Assembly: GCA_023399595.1 (NCBI GenBank)
Contig: JAEWOR010000033.1
Location: forward strand, 124,001-188,000
Reading direction: 5' to 3'
DNA: 64,000 nucleotides
From: Bacteroidota bacterium
Lineage (GTDB): Bacteria; Bacteroidota; Bacteroidia; Flavobacteriales; Weeksellaceae
Shown: in pieces, positions 25,241 to 34,442 of the stretch
How the letters are laid out: the number at the start of each line of letters is the position of its first letter
Position numbering within the stretch: position 1 is the first letter of the stretch
The notes under the pieces: generated by a model
What the model saw: only the letters and a program-made list of their open reading frames with translations
Told to the model about the DNA's origin: nothing
The model's database searches: none
Made by a program: the position numbers and the translations under genes

Positions 25241-25717
25241 ATGAGAAAATTAATTGTAATTGTAGCAGTTTCAATGTGTATAATAAGCTGCAAAAAAGAC
25301 AAAGAAAATATTAACGTAAATTCTTCCGCAAATATTGAAAATACTACACAAAAAGGAAGTATTTTAATTGAGGAGCTACCTTTTCCTGAAGAAGTTACAG
25401 AATGTGCTTGTTATTTCGCCAAAGACCAATCCGATTTTAATTCGGAAAAATACATTTATGTGGATGACGCAGGTGAAAACGCCTTTGCAAAGCTAGATGG
25501 TGAAAGAAGAACGATGAAATTAATCTCTTCAAGTTCTTTTGAAGATGATTCTGAAAGTATTATCAAAGAAATAGAAAGCAATGAGTATAAAATCTCCATT
25601 AAAGCAAAAAAAATAAAAGAAAATCCAGAAGCGATGGTCTTTGAAGGGACAATGACAGTTGAACAACCTACTGGTGAAAAGGTAACCACTCCTATCTACG
25701 GAGAATGCGCCTGTTAA
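25241..25717 (+). CDS. Small lipoprotein of unknown function
   Basis: 158 residues. The signal peptide ends in the lipobox SMCIISC (Cys near residue 17), so it is anchored in the envelope. The mature protein has a CACYF motif near residue 50 and ends YGECAC, suggesting two disulfide-forming cysteine pairs around a small beta domain. It is second in a transcript with the LURP-one-like gene. Confidence 0.65.
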   Translation: MRKLIVIVAVSMCIISCKKDKENINVNSSANIENTTQKGSILIEELPFPEEVTECACYFAKDQSDFNSEKYIYVDDAGENAFAKLDGERRTMKLISSSSFEDDSESIIKEIESNEYKISIKAKKIKENPEAMVFEGTMTVEQPTGEKVTTPIYGECAC

Positions 25718-25736
25718 AACATAAAAAAAACAAAGT

Positions 25737-25763
25737 ATGCTTCTAAATCTTTTAGGAGCATTT
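25737..25763 (+). terminator. Intrinsic terminator
   Basis: Stem ATGCTTCTAAA/TTTAGGAGCAT followed by a T-run. Confidence 0.8.
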
Positions 25764-25773
25764 TTTTTATTTG

Positions 25774-25781
25774 TAAATTTG
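25774..25781 (+). promoter_or_regulatory. Probable -7 box for the dipeptidase gene
   Basis: TAAATTTG 16 bases ahead of the ATG at 25798. The expected TTG position falls inside the preceding terminator and is not met. Confidence 0.45.
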
Positions 25782-25797
25782 AAAAAAATAAATATTT

Positions 25798-27237
25798 ATG
25801 CCACTATCAAACATAGAACCTCAGATAGTTTGGAAGAATTTTTCTAAACTGAATGAGATTCCAAGACCTTCTAAAAAAGAAGGAAAAGTAATAGAGTTTA
25901 TTAAAAACTTTGGCGAAAACTTGGGTTTAGAAACCAGAGTTGATGCTGTAGGAAATGTAATTATTAAAAAGCCTGCAACCGCTGGAATGGAAGACAGAAA
26001 ACCTATCGTGATGCAATCTCACCTAGATATGGTTTGTCAGAAAAACAACGATGTGAATTTCGATTTTGAAACTCAAGGTATCGAAATGTTTGTAGATGGA
26101 GACTGGGTAAAAGCAAAAGGAACTACTTTGGGAGCAGACAACGGTTTAGGTGTAGCTTCTATTATGTCTGTTTTGGAAAGCAATGACATTCCACATCCAG
26201 CTTTAGAAGCTTTGTTCACTATTGATGAAGAAACAGGTATGACAGGAGCTATAGGACTGCAACCTAACGAGTTACACGGAGAAATTTTATTGAATTTAGA
26301 TACCGAAGAAGACGATGAAATTGATATAGGTTGTGCAGGAGGAATAGATGTTACCGCTACTCAAAACTACGAAACTCAAGATATTACGAATGATGTGGTG
26401 AAAATTTACATCAAAGGATTACAAGGTGGTCACTCTGGAATGGATATCGATAAAGGTTTTGGGAATGCAAATATTCTTTTAGGAAGACTTCTTTTCCAAG
26501 GAATTGATAACCAAATCCAATTGATTTCTGTTGATGGTGGCGGATTAAGAAACGCTATTCCAAGGGAAGCTGTAGCTTACATTTCTGTAGCAAATGTTCA
26601 GGAATTTTTAAACAAAGCCAATGTGTTAAAATCTGAAATCCTTGAAGAGTTCGCAAGCATTGAAAAAGATTTATCTATAAGTATTGAAAAAGATTCAAGT
26701 TCAGAAAAAGCAATATCTCACGAAGATTCTAAAAAAATTATTTGGGCATTAAAAACCTTACATAATGGTGTTTACAGAATGAGTCCAGATGTTGCTGGTT
26801 TAGTGGAAACCTCTAACAATGTTGCAAGAGTTGAACTTAAAAATGGGGCTTTAAAAATCTTAAACCTTTGTCGTTCATCTGTAGAATCTTCAAAAATGGA
26901 TGTTGCTGAGCAATTAAAATCTGTTTGCGAATTGGCTGGAATCAATGTGAAATTCAGTGGGTCTTATCCAGGTTGGAAACCTCTTCCTGGTTCTGAGATT
27001 GTAAAAATAATGGAGAAAATTTATGAAGAAAAATTCCAATCAAAACCTCATGTGGTAGCTTGTCACGCAGGATTAGAATGCGGAATTATTGGAGCTAACT
27101 ATCCAAAAATGGAAATGGTAAGTTTTGGGCCAACCATCAAAGGAGCTCACTCTCCTGATGAAAGAGCAAACATTCCTTCTACACAAAAATTCTGGGGTTT
27201 TCTAAAAGATATTTTAGCGAATATTCCTAAGAAATAA
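25798..27237 (+). CDS. pepD: Aminoacyl-histidine dipeptidase (M20C, PepD)
   Basis: Cytoplasmic zinc dipeptidase of broad specificity, named for carnosine-like Xaa-His substrates. 479 residues. It shows MQSHLDMVCQKNND (first zinc His and Asp, near residue 80), TLGADNGLGVAS (bridging Asp, near 118), IDEETGMTGA (catalytic Glu pair, near 148) and GLQGGHSGMDI in the lid domain. CHAGLECG near residue 422 supplies another ligand. Likely role: final breakdown of peptides imported after extracellular proteolysis. Monocistronic, with terminator. Confidence 0.95.
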   Translation: MPLSNIEPQIVWKNFSKLNEIPRPSKKEGKVIEFIKNFGENLGLETRVDAVGNVIIKKPATAGMEDRKPIVMQSHLDMVCQKNNDVNFDFETQGIEMFVDGDWVKAKGTTLGADNGLGVASIMSVLESNDIPHPALEALFTIDEETGMTGAIGLQPNELHGEILLNLDTEEDDEIDIGCAGGIDVTATQNYETQDITNDVVKIYIKGLQGGHSGMDIDKGFGNANILLGRLLFQGIDNQIQLISVDGGGLRNAIPREAVAYISVANVQEFLNKANVLKSEILEEFASIEKDLSISIEKDSSSEKAISHEDSKKIIWALKTLHNGVYRMSPDVAGLVETSNNVARVELKNGALKILNLCRSSVESSKMDVAEQLKSVCELAGINVKFSGSYPGWKPLPGSEIVKIMEKIYEEKFQSKPHVVACHAGLECGIIGANYPKMEMVSFGPTIKGAHSPDERANIPSTQKFWGFLKDILANIPKK

Positions 27238-27247
27238 TTTAAAAATA

Positions 27248-27276
27248 AAAAACTCCCATAATTTGGGAGTTTTTTT
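27248..27276. terminator. Bidirectional intrinsic terminator
   Basis: Stem AAAAAACTCCCA/TTGGGAGTTTTTT between convergent pepD and the AIM24 gene. Confidence 0.85.
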
Positions 27277-27354
27277 TGACTTCTTATCTATTTAATTTTT
27301 GTCTTGATTCAAAAAAGAGTAAAGTTGTAAACGTATTCTAAAAAAGTCAAAGAC

Positions 27355-28137
27355 TTACAAGCCATCACCATCCAAAAGATTTCCTAAACCTCCTAAAATA
27401 CTTCCTTGCTCTTTACCTTTTGTTGTTCCATATTGCAAAATTCTTCCCGCTAATCTAGAAATAGGCAACGTTTGAATCCATACTTTCCCTGGACCTCTTA
27501 ACTGAGCGAAAAACAAACCTTCACCTCCAAAAATGGTATTTTTAATTCCCCCAACAAACTGGATATCATAATCTACGGTATGCGTAAAAGCAACAATACA
27601 ACCCGTATCTATTTTTAAAACTTCACCCGCTTTAAGTTCTTTTTCAATAACGTGTCCACCACTATGCACAAAAGACATCCCGTCACCTTCCAGTTTTTGC
27701 ATAATGAAACCTTCACCTCCAAAAAGTCCAGTTCCTAATTTCCTTTGAAACTCAATACCTATAGAAACGCCTTTTGCAGCGCAAAGAAAACTATCTTTCT
27801 GACAAATTACTTTTCCTCCTAATTCAGATAAATCCAACGGAATAATTTTCCCAGAATAAGGAGCCGCAAAGGTTACCAGTCTTTTCTGATGATCTGTATT
27901 GGTAAAAATAGTCATAAAAAGATTTTCTCCAGTAAGCATTCTTTTTCCTGCTGAAAAAAGTTTTCCCATAATTCCTTTTTCATTTCCATCGCCAAACATG
28001 GTTTCCATATTAATACCTTCCGTCATCATCATAAAACTTCCGGGTTCAGAAATAACACTTTCTTTTGGATCTAGTTCTATTTCCACACATTGCATTTCCT
28101 CACCATAAATCTTATAATCAATTTCGTGATTTGTCAT
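27355..28137 (-). CDS. AIM24/TIGR00266-family protein
   Basis: 260 residues, cytoplasmic, made of repeated beta strands rich in Gly: ESVISEPGSFMMMTEGINME, then GTGLFGGEGFIMQKLEGDG, then NTIFGGEGLFFAQLRGPG. The two FGGEG phrases are characteristic of the AIM24 (tryptophan-RNA-binding-attenuator-like) family. The bacterial role is unknown. The mitochondrial homologue affects inner-membrane organisation. A Gly/Asp tail closes it. Divergent from the aminotransferase gene. Confidence 0.88.
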   Translation of the reverse strand: MTNHEIDYKIYGEEMQCVEIELDPKESVISEPGSFMMMTEGINMETMFGDGNEKGIMGKLFSAGKRMLTGENLFMTIFTNTDHQKRLVTFAAPYSGKIIPLDLSELGGKVICQKDSFLCAAKGVSIGIEFQRKLGTGLFGGEGFIMQKLEGDGMSFVHSGGHVIEKELKAGEVLKIDTGCIVAFTHTVDYDIQFVGGIKNTIFGGEGLFFAQLRGPGKVWIQTLPISRLAGRILQYGTTKGKEQGSILGGLGNLLDGDGL

Positions 28138-28230
28138 AATTCTAGTAATTTTTTTAGTTGAACAATATTACAATTTTAAGCTGTATTTCCGAAAAAAAAT
28201 CTATCTTAGGGTGTATTAATTCTTTCAAAA

Positions 28231-29373
28231 ATGCTTATCCCTTCTAAACTTCCCAATGTTGGTTTAACAATATTTTCTCAGATGTCTCAATTAGCAGCTG
28301 AACATCAAGCCATTAATTTATCTCAAGGTTTTCCAGATTTTATGCCTGATGAAAAATTACTGAAATCCATAGGAAGTTATGCAGAAAAAGGATTCAACCA
28401 ATATTCACCTTTAGGAGGTGTACAGGTTTTAAGAGAAAAAATTGCTCAAAAAATTGAAGATTCTCATCAATCTATTTATCATCCTGATACTGAAATTACA
28501 ATTACTGCAGGAGCTACGCAAGCTATTTTTACCACTATTGCTGCTTTTGTGCAAAAAGGAGATGAGGTAATTATTTTTGAACCCGCTTATGATTGTTACG
28601 AACCTAGCATTGAACTTTTTGGGGGAATTGTAAAGCGTTTTCAGATGAAAGCGCCCGATTATGAAATTAATTGGCAGGACGTAAAAAATTTGGTAACTGA
28701 TAAAACAAAAATGATTGTTCTCAACAATCCCAACAATCCATCTGCAACCATTTTAAAAGAAAATGATATTCAGGAGCTTATTAATATTGTAAAAGGAACA
28801 AATATTATTATTTTAAGCGATGAGGTGTATGAGAATATTGTTTTTGATTGTAAAAAACACCTTAGCGTTTCCTCTTATCCAGAGCTTAAGAAAAGAAGTA
28901 TTATTACGGCTTCTTTTGGAAAACTTTTTCATATTACAGGTTGGAAAGTTGGTTATTGCGCAGCTCCAAAAGAATTGATGAGTGAATATAGAAAAGTGCA
29001 TCAATTCAATGTTTTTTGCGTAAATACACCTGCGCAAATGGCTATTGCAGAGTTTTTAGAGAATAAAGAACATTATTTATACTTGAACGATTTTTTCCAG
29101 GAGAAAAGGGATTTTTTAAGAAAAGGATTGGAATCTACAAAATTTGAAATCCTAAATTGCGAAGGAACTTATTTTCAAGCGGTTCGTTATAACCAAATTT
29201 CTGATAAAAATGATTTTTATTTTGCCAAAGAACTTACCATAAAAAACAAAGTAGCAACAATTCCGTTTTCTGCTTTTTATAAAGCTCAATTGGACGAAAA
29301 AGTAATCCGTTTATGTTTTGCAAAAAAGAAGGAAACTTTGGAAAAAGCCTTAGAAAATCTATTGAAATTGTAA
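28231..29373 (+). CDS. PLP-dependent methionine aminotransferase-like enzyme
   Basis: 380 residues, fold-type I class I/II aminotransferase. It shows INLSQGFPDFMPDEKL near the N terminus, ITAGATQAIFTTIAAF (phosphate-binding turn), VLNNPNNPSATILKE (substrate and PLP Asn), and the Schiff-base lysine in ASFGKLFHITGWKVGY near residue 232. The closest described relatives, YbdL-type, use methionine and 2-keto-4-methylthiobutyrate. Substrate preference cannot be proven here. It is convergent with cls, with one base between stops. Confidence 0.87.
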   Translation: MLIPSKLPNVGLTIFSQMSQLAAEHQAINLSQGFPDFMPDEKLLKSIGSYAEKGFNQYSPLGGVQVLREKIAQKIEDSHQSIYHPDTEITITAGATQAIFTTIAAFVQKGDEVIIFEPAYDCYEPSIELFGGIVKRFQMKAPDYEINWQDVKNLVTDKTKMIVLNNPNNPSATILKENDIQELINIVKGTNIIILSDEVYENIVFDCKKHLSVSSYPELKKRSIITASFGKLFHITGWKVGYCAAPKELMSEYRKVHQFNVFCVNTPAQMAIAEFLENKEHYLYLNDFFQEKRDFLRKGLESTKFEILNCEGTYFQAVRYNQISDKNDFYFAKELTIKNKVATIPFSAFYKAQLDEKVIRLCFAKKKETLEKALENLLKL

Positions 29374-29374
29374 A

Positions 29375-30841
29375 TTAAATTAAAGGTGACATTAACCTCG
29401 CCAAATGCTCAAAAAACACTTTGCTTTTTGGTCTTTTTGTCCAGTCTTTAAGAAAGATTTCCTTGCTGTCTTTTAAATCATACTCAAATGCTTCAAATAG
29501 TTTTTGATTAATTTTTTGATCATACACCAACGTATTCACTTCAAAATTAAGTTCCTGACTTCTCACGTCCATATTTGCGGTTCCTACCACAGCTAAATCA
29601 TCATCTACCAACATGGTTTTAGCATGAACAAATCCTTTTTTGTAGAAGAAAATTCGAACATTAGCTTCCAATAATTCTCCATAATAAGAATAAGCAGCGG
29701 AATTAACAATAAGAGAATCACCTTCTTCTGGAACTAACAAACGAACATCAACACCTGCTGTAGCCTGTTGTTTAATAGCATTGAGAACAGATTCTACAGG
29801 AATAAAATAAGGAGTCGTGATATAAATTCTTTTTTTAGCCGAAAAAATAGATGAAACCGTACTCAACATAATTGCGGGTTTCATGTCTGGACCAGTTGGA
29901 GCAACTTGGATTACTTGATCTGAAGAAGTTTCAAAATCGTAATCGAAATATTTTTCATCTACATTAATCATTTTTTCGGTAGCGAACATCCAATTGGTGA
30001 AAAACATAAACTGAAAATAAAAAGCTCCATTTCCTTTAATATACAAATGCGTATCTCGCCAATACTGAAAGTTGTTAGGATTGATATATCGGTCTGAAAC
30101 ATTAATTCCGCCTGTAAAAACCTCTCTCCCATCTACAATAATTATTTTTCTGTGATCACGGTAATTAACACGATTTGCAAGAATTTTAAATTTAATTTTG
30201 TTAACAGGTGAAACTTGAACTCCCGCTTCTTTAAGTCTGTTCAAAAGCTTTTTCCCTATTTTGTTGCTTCCCAAATCATCATACAAAAAACGAACTTCAA
30301 CTCCTTCTAAAGATTTTTGAATTAAGAGATCTGCCAATTGATTTCCCACCTCTTCATTGGCGTAAATATAATATTCTAAATGAATATGATGTTGGGCTTT
30401 TTTAATACTTTCAAAAACTTTTGGGAACTTTTCTTCACCATTAATCAATAATTCCACTTCATTGCCTTGTGAAAGTGGTGAATGAACAGCATTAAACAAA
30501 AAATCGGTAGTGCTTTGGTATTTTTCGAGAAGAGAGAATTTATCTGAAAGAACTTTCCGATGAGTTTCCTCAATATATTTTTTTATTTGATTGTAGATGG
30601 TTTCGTTTTTTTCAATTTTAAAAGTATAAAATTTATTTTTCTTAAAATTAACCCCAAAAACAAAGTAAATAACAATACCGATAACGGGTAAAAAAATAAT
30701 GAGAAGAAGATACGCCAAAGTTTTACTAGCCGTTTTGGTATCCATAATAATTTTTGCTGCCAACAAAATAACAGCTATAAAATAAACAGATTCTAAGCCT
30801 AGAATAATGTATGGATAGTAGTCTCCCAATAATTCTTTCAT
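29375..30841 (-). CDS. cls: Cardiolipin synthase
   Basis: Inner-membrane enzyme that joins two phosphatidylglycerol molecules into cardiolipin. 488 residues. Two N-terminal membrane helices (about 10-30 and 38-60) are followed by two phospholipase-D domains with intact HxKxxxxD motifs: HRKIIIVDG near residue 228 and HAKTMLVDD near residue 403, each followed by the usual GGIN or GTAN. The C-terminal MSPLI tail is normal for the family. Confidence 0.95.
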   Translation of the reverse strand: MKELLGDYYPYIILGLESVYFIAVILLAAKIIMDTKTASKTLAYLLLIIFLPVIGIVIYFVFGVNFKKNKFYTFKIEKNETIYNQIKKYIEETHRKVLSDKFSLLEKYQSTTDFLFNAVHSPLSQGNEVELLINGEEKFPKVFESIKKAQHHIHLEYYIYANEEVGNQLADLLIQKSLEGVEVRFLYDDLGSNKIGKKLLNRLKEAGVQVSPVNKIKFKILANRVNYRDHRKIIIVDGREVFTGGINVSDRYINPNNFQYWRDTHLYIKGNGAFYFQFMFFTNWMFATEKMINVDEKYFDYDFETSSDQVIQVAPTGPDMKPAIMLSTVSSIFSAKKRIYITTPYFIPVESVLNAIKQQATAGVDVRLLVPEEGDSLIVNSAAYSYYGELLEANVRIFFYKKGFVHAKTMLVDDDLAVVGTANMDVRSQELNFEVNTLVYDQKINQKLFEAFEYDLKDSKEIFLKDWTKRPKSKVFFEHLARLMSPLI

Positions 30842-30870
30842 GCAGACGTCTTTTACTCAAAAATAATAAA

Positions 30871-30896
30871 AAAACACCTTCTGATGAAGGCGTTTT
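30871..30896 (-). terminator. Intrinsic terminator after ychF
   Basis: Stem AAAACACCTTC/GAAGGCGTTTT with loop TGAT. The one mismatch is a G-U pair in minus-strand RNA. Confidence 0.8.
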
Positions 30897-30919
30897 CTAT
30901 TTTTAAAATAAAATATTTC

Positions 30920-32011
30920 TTAAACGTTAAACCTGAAATGCATGATGTCACCATCCTGAACAATATATTCCTTGCCTTCCACACCTAATTTTCCAGCTTC
31001 TTTTACTTTAGCTTCAGAACCATAGTTCATAAAATCCTCATATTTAATAACTTCCGCACGAATAAAACCTTTCTCAAAATCTGTATGGATAACTCCTGCA
31101 GCTTGAGGCGCCGTCCAACCTTGTCCGATAGTCCAAGCTCTTACTTCTTTAACACCTGCTGTAAAATAAGTTTGAAGTTTCAATAAATCATACGCTTTTC
31201 TGATCAAACGGTTTACACCTGGTTCAGTTAAGCCTAATTCATCTAAGAAAATTTCTCTTTCTTCATACGTTTCCAACTCGTTAATATCGGCTTCAATTTG
31301 AGCTGCAAGAACTACGACTTCTGCATTTTCATCTTTCGCCATTTCTTCAATCTTCCCTACCCATTCGTTACCGTTTTTAATAGAATTTTCGTCTACATTA
31401 CAAACATAAAGAACTGGCTTATTTGTTAGCAATTGAACTTCTGCAATAATAGATTCAGTAAGATCGTTAGTAGCAAATTCTCTTGCATTTTTACCATCTT
31501 CAAGGTGTTTTTGTAATCCTTGAAGCGTATCGTAAGCTAAGAGGTCTTCTTTTTTACCAGATTTAATGAACTTTTTAGCTTTTTCCACAGCTTTACCCAC
31601 TGTTTCTAAATCTTTTAATTGAAGTTCAATATCAATAATTTCTTTATCTCTTAAAGGATCTACAGAACCTTCTACGTGAACAATATTTCCGTTATCAAAA
31701 CATCTTAAAACATGAATAATAGCTTCACATTCTCTGATATTTGCTAAGAATTGGTTACCAAGACCTTCCCCTTTGCTCGCTCCTTTTACAAGACCTGCAA
31801 TATCTACAATTTCCACCACTGCAGGAAGAACTCTTTCTGGTTTTACAATTTTCTCCAACTCAAACAATCTGTTATCTGGAACAGAAACTGTTCCTAAGTT
31901 AGGTTCAATAGTACAAAATGGATAATTAGCAGATTGTGCTTTTGCGTTACTTAAACAGTTAAAAAGAGTTGATTTACCTACATTCGGTAATCCTACGATT
32001 CCACATTTCAT
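30920..32011 (-). CDS. ychF: Ribosome-binding ATPase YchF
   Basis: OBG-family P-loop protein that prefers ATP and binds ribosomes. 363 residues from the ATG at 32011 (MKCGIVGLPNVGKSTLFNCL), the standard start. A TTG eight codons earlier is unlikely. The G1 motif is GLPNVGKS. G3 is VDIAGLVKGASKGEG, where the usual GTPase DxxG context is altered as expected. A coiled region lies at about 125-195, and a C-terminal TGS domain ends VQDGDIMHFRFNV. Monocistronic, with a clear promoter. Confidence 0.97.
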   Translation of the reverse strand: MKCGIVGLPNVGKSTLFNCLSNAKAQSANYPFCTIEPNLGTVSVPDNRLFELEKIVKPERVLPAVVEIVDIAGLVKGASKGEGLGNQFLANIRECEAIIHVLRCFDNGNIVHVEGSVDPLRDKEIIDIELQLKDLETVGKAVEKAKKFIKSGKKEDLLAYDTLQGLQKHLEDGKNAREFATNDLTESIIAEVQLLTNKPVLYVCNVDENSIKNGNEWVGKIEEMAKDENAEVVVLAAQIEADINELETYEEREIFLDELGLTEPGVNRLIRKAYDLLKLQTYFTAGVKEVRAWTIGQGWTAPQAAGVIHTDFEKGFIRAEVIKYEDFMNYGSEAKVKEAGKLGVEGKEYIVQDGDIMHFRFNV

Positions 32012-32080
32012 TTTTACAAAGGTATTTGGTAGCAAAAGGAATTGATCCTAAAATGCTGTATGTTACAGTTTAAAAGTGTG

Positions 32081-32112
32081 CAAAGATAATGATTTTAAAA
32101 ATGCTTTAACAA
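32081..32112 (-). promoter_or_regulatory. Promoter for ychF
   Basis: Minus strand TTG at 32112-32110, 21 bases, then TATCTTTG at 32088-32081, a full consensus match. Confidence 0.7.
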
Positions 32113-32130
32113 TAATTATAAACACCAACA

Positions 32131-32160
32131 AAAAATCAACCCTAAAAAGAGTTGATTTTT
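32131..32160 (-). terminator. Intrinsic terminator after the glycosidase gene
   Basis: Stem AAAAATCAAC/GTTGATTTTT with an A-rich loop. Confidence 0.75.
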
Positions 32161-32176
32161 ATTGAATTAATGATTT

Positions 32177-33781
32177 TTACTTCACTTTTTTAGCGATATA
32201 ATCACTTTCATTGCTTAATCTATCAATGGCTTTTACAGCAATTGCATTTAAAGTTTTACCATTTTTCTGTTTCGTTATGATTTCAGAACGGGTTTTTCCA
32301 TCTACAAAACTCATTTCCCAATCGTTATCATATCTTTTGAAAACTGCCCATTTAGAAACCAATAAAAATTGATTACTAGACCATATTGCAGAAACGGTAT
32401 TACCACTTTCTGTAATATTTAAGGTTGGTTTTGCAACTACCTCATGCTTTAACCATGAACTAATTGGCGATAAAGCAGGTTCTTTATAAGAAATATTTTT
32501 AAGTGTAGATTCCATTGCGGGACTTTTTGTAATCCCAGCGATACTCCAATGTATTGCTCCTTTGCTATTCAATAAAATCTGACGAGTTTCTGTAATTTGA
32601 TTGGCAATTTCTGTAGGACGGTTGGATGTTTTAATTTCTACCGTGTTTAAACCTGGCCATAAATGCCTATTAAAAGTATTTTCTTGCTGCCACCATTTTA
32701 ATAAAGCTGGAAAACTCTGTCCAGTAGAATTAATAGGCCAATACAATTGAGGTGCAAAATAATCTACCCAACCTTTATTCAACCATAATTTAGCATCTGC
32801 ATACAATTCGTCATATTGTGAAGAACCTGTAACACCAGTTGGAAAACCCGGTTTCCAAATTCCGAATGGACTGATTCCGAATTTCACATAATTTTTTTCG
32901 GCTTTAATTTCTTTATAAATACGTTCTACAAATCGGTTAACATTATCCCTTCTCCAATCTGCTCTAGAAAGTGTTCCTCCAGTATTTTTATAAGCATTCC
33001 AAGTTGCAGAATCTGGAAAATCTGCACCACCATTATAGCTTGCATAAGGATAAAAATAATCATCAAAATGCAATCCGTCTATATCATATCTTTTTACAAT
33101 ATCTTTTACCACCGCAGAAGCATGATCTTGAGTTTTCTGACTTCCTGGATCAAACCAATACATTCCGTTTCTTAATCTTATCGTAATATCAGACATTTTT
33201 TTTGCTAAAGATTCTGAAGTTACCTTTCCACCATTGGAATGATGAGCACGGAATGGATTTAACCATACATGAATTTCCATTCCCCTTTTATGCGTTTCAT
33301 CAATCCAAAATTGTAATGGATCATAATAAGGATTGGGAGCTTTACCCGTAGTACCCGTTAAATAATAAGACCAAGGCTCTAAAGAACTATTATACAAAGC
33401 ATCTCCCGAAGGGCGCACTTGAAAAATAACAGCATTAAAATTAGAATTTTTAAGTAAGTCTAAAAGTTTTATTGCTTCTTGTTTTTGTTCTTCAGTGGAT
33501 AAATTATTTCTTGAAGGCCAATTGATATTTGCAACACTTGCAATCCAAGCGCCACGAAATTCTCTATTGATTTCGGGAAGACTCACCTTATAATCATTAG
33601 CATCTATTGGTGCATTGATAACAAGTTTGGGCGGATTAGTAACACTTGTTCCAGAAATAGATGTAGAGGTTGTTTTTTTGACTGTTGTATTGGAAGTCGC
33701 TTTATTTTTAACCGAACATGAGCTTAATGACAAAGTAAAAAGCCCTGCAATTGCAGTATATTTTAGAAGTATCTTGTTCAT
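32177..33781 (-). CDS. GHL10/DUF187-family glycoside hydrolase-like lipoprotein
   Basis: 534 residues from the ATG at 33781. The lipobox SLSSC is near residue 24, followed by a Ser/Thr-rich linker (about 25-60). The TIM-barrel domain begins REFRGAWIASVANINWPS and includes VIFQVRPSGDALY, GMEIHVWLNPFRAHH, DGLHFDDYFYPY (likely catalytic acid region, near residue 235) and FGISPFGIW. This is the GHL10 group typified by B. subtilis YngK. The substrate is thought to be a surface or peptidoglycan-related sugar but is not established. A C-terminal fibronectin-like part follows. Confidence 0.88.
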   Translation of the reverse strand: MNKILLKYTAIAGLFTLSLSSCSVKNKATSNTTVKKTTSTSISGTSVTNPPKLVINAPIDANDYKVSLPEINREFRGAWIASVANINWPSRNNLSTEEQKQEAIKLLDLLKNSNFNAVIFQVRPSGDALYNSSLEPWSYYLTGTTGKAPNPYYDPLQFWIDETHKRGMEIHVWLNPFRAHHSNGGKVTSESLAKKMSDITIRLRNGMYWFDPGSQKTQDHASAVVKDIVKRYDIDGLHFDDYFYPYASYNGGADFPDSATWNAYKNTGGTLSRADWRRDNVNRFVERIYKEIKAEKNYVKFGISPFGIWKPGFPTGVTGSSQYDELYADAKLWLNKGWVDYFAPQLYWPINSTGQSFPALLKWWQQENTFNRHLWPGLNTVEIKTSNRPTEIANQITETRQILLNSKGAIHWSIAGITKSPAMESTLKNISYKEPALSPISSWLKHEVVAKPTLNITESGNTVSAIWSSNQFLLVSKWAVFKRYDNDWEMSFVDGKTRSEIITKQKNGKTLNAIAVKAIDRLSNESDYIAKKVK

Positions 33782-33824
33782 ATATTGCAAAAATACGCTA
33801 TTTTTTTAAGATAAAATTTTCATT

Positions 33825-33871
33825 GATAATAGGTTCGGCTGCAAACTTTGTTTGCAGCCGAACCTATTATC
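33825..33871. repeat. Perfect 47-base palindrome (22-base arms, 3-base loop)
   Basis: Left arm 33825-33846 and right arm 33850-33871 are exact reverse complements around TTT. The core GGTTCGGCTGC is GC-richer than its surroundings. It lies downstream of the DUF5684-like gene and upstream of the glycosidase start, both on the minus strand. No T-run follows on either strand, so it is not a classic terminator. It may block RNA decay or cause pausing, or be a mobile hairpin repeat. Confidence 0.9.
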
Positions 33872-33889
33872 TTATAATACAATTAAAAA

Positions 33890-34318
33890 TTAGATTGATG
33901 CTTCATCAGGAATTTGGTTAGCATCAAAAGTATCATTACTAAAAGCTAAAACTGGAATAAAAATAAAACCTAAGAAAAACAACAATAAAGTGTACAAAGG
34001 TGTTTCTTTATTAAATCCTTTTGCTAGATTATTATTTACCACCCATGATGCATAAAGATTTACTAATGGGATAAAGAAAAGAATGATAAACCAAAGTGGT
34101 TTTTTAACAACTTGTAGCAAAACAATGATGTTATATAATGGAATAAAAGCTGCCCAAGCATTTTCTACTCCTGCTTTTTGGAAAATTTTGTACATGCAAA
34201 ATCCATAAAATAAAAAGACAAGTAGATAGAAAATCATTACTCCTAACCCAAAACCAGCTGCTGCAACTCCAGATCCAGCATTATACGACGCATCGTATTG
34301 CAAAATAGTTAAATTCAT
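33890..34318 (-). CDS. Small multi-span membrane protein, DUF5684-like
   Basis: 142 residues with four hydrophobic stretches (about 20-45, 55-70, 72-92, 105-125). The phrases GVENAWAAFIPLYNIIVLLQV and KPLWFIILFFIPLVNLYA (each in part) are typical of the DUF5684 type seen near signal peptidase genes in other Bacteroidota. No enzyme motif. Function is unknown. A 47-base palindrome follows the stop. Confidence 0.7.
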   Translation of the reverse strand: MNLTILQYDASYNAGSGVAAAGFGLGVMIFYLLVFLFYGFCMYKIFQKAGVENAWAAFIPLYNIIVLLQVVKKPLWFIILFFIPLVNLYASWVVNNNLAKGFNKETPLYTLLLFFLGFIFIPVLAFSNDTFDANQIPDEASI

Positions 34319-34399
34319 AAGTTTGTTTTTTTTAATGTTAAAGGTAAAAATAGAAAAAAAAACAACATAATATGCAAAAAATTAAATTTCAGGTCATAA

Positions 34400-34425
34400 A
34401 AAAGCTCCAGAAATCTGGAGCTTTT
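34400..34425 (-). terminator. Intrinsic terminator after typA
   Basis: Stem AAAAGCTCCAG/CTGGAGCTTTT with loop AAAT. Confidence 0.85.
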
Positions 34426-34442
34426 ATATATATAACAAATTC

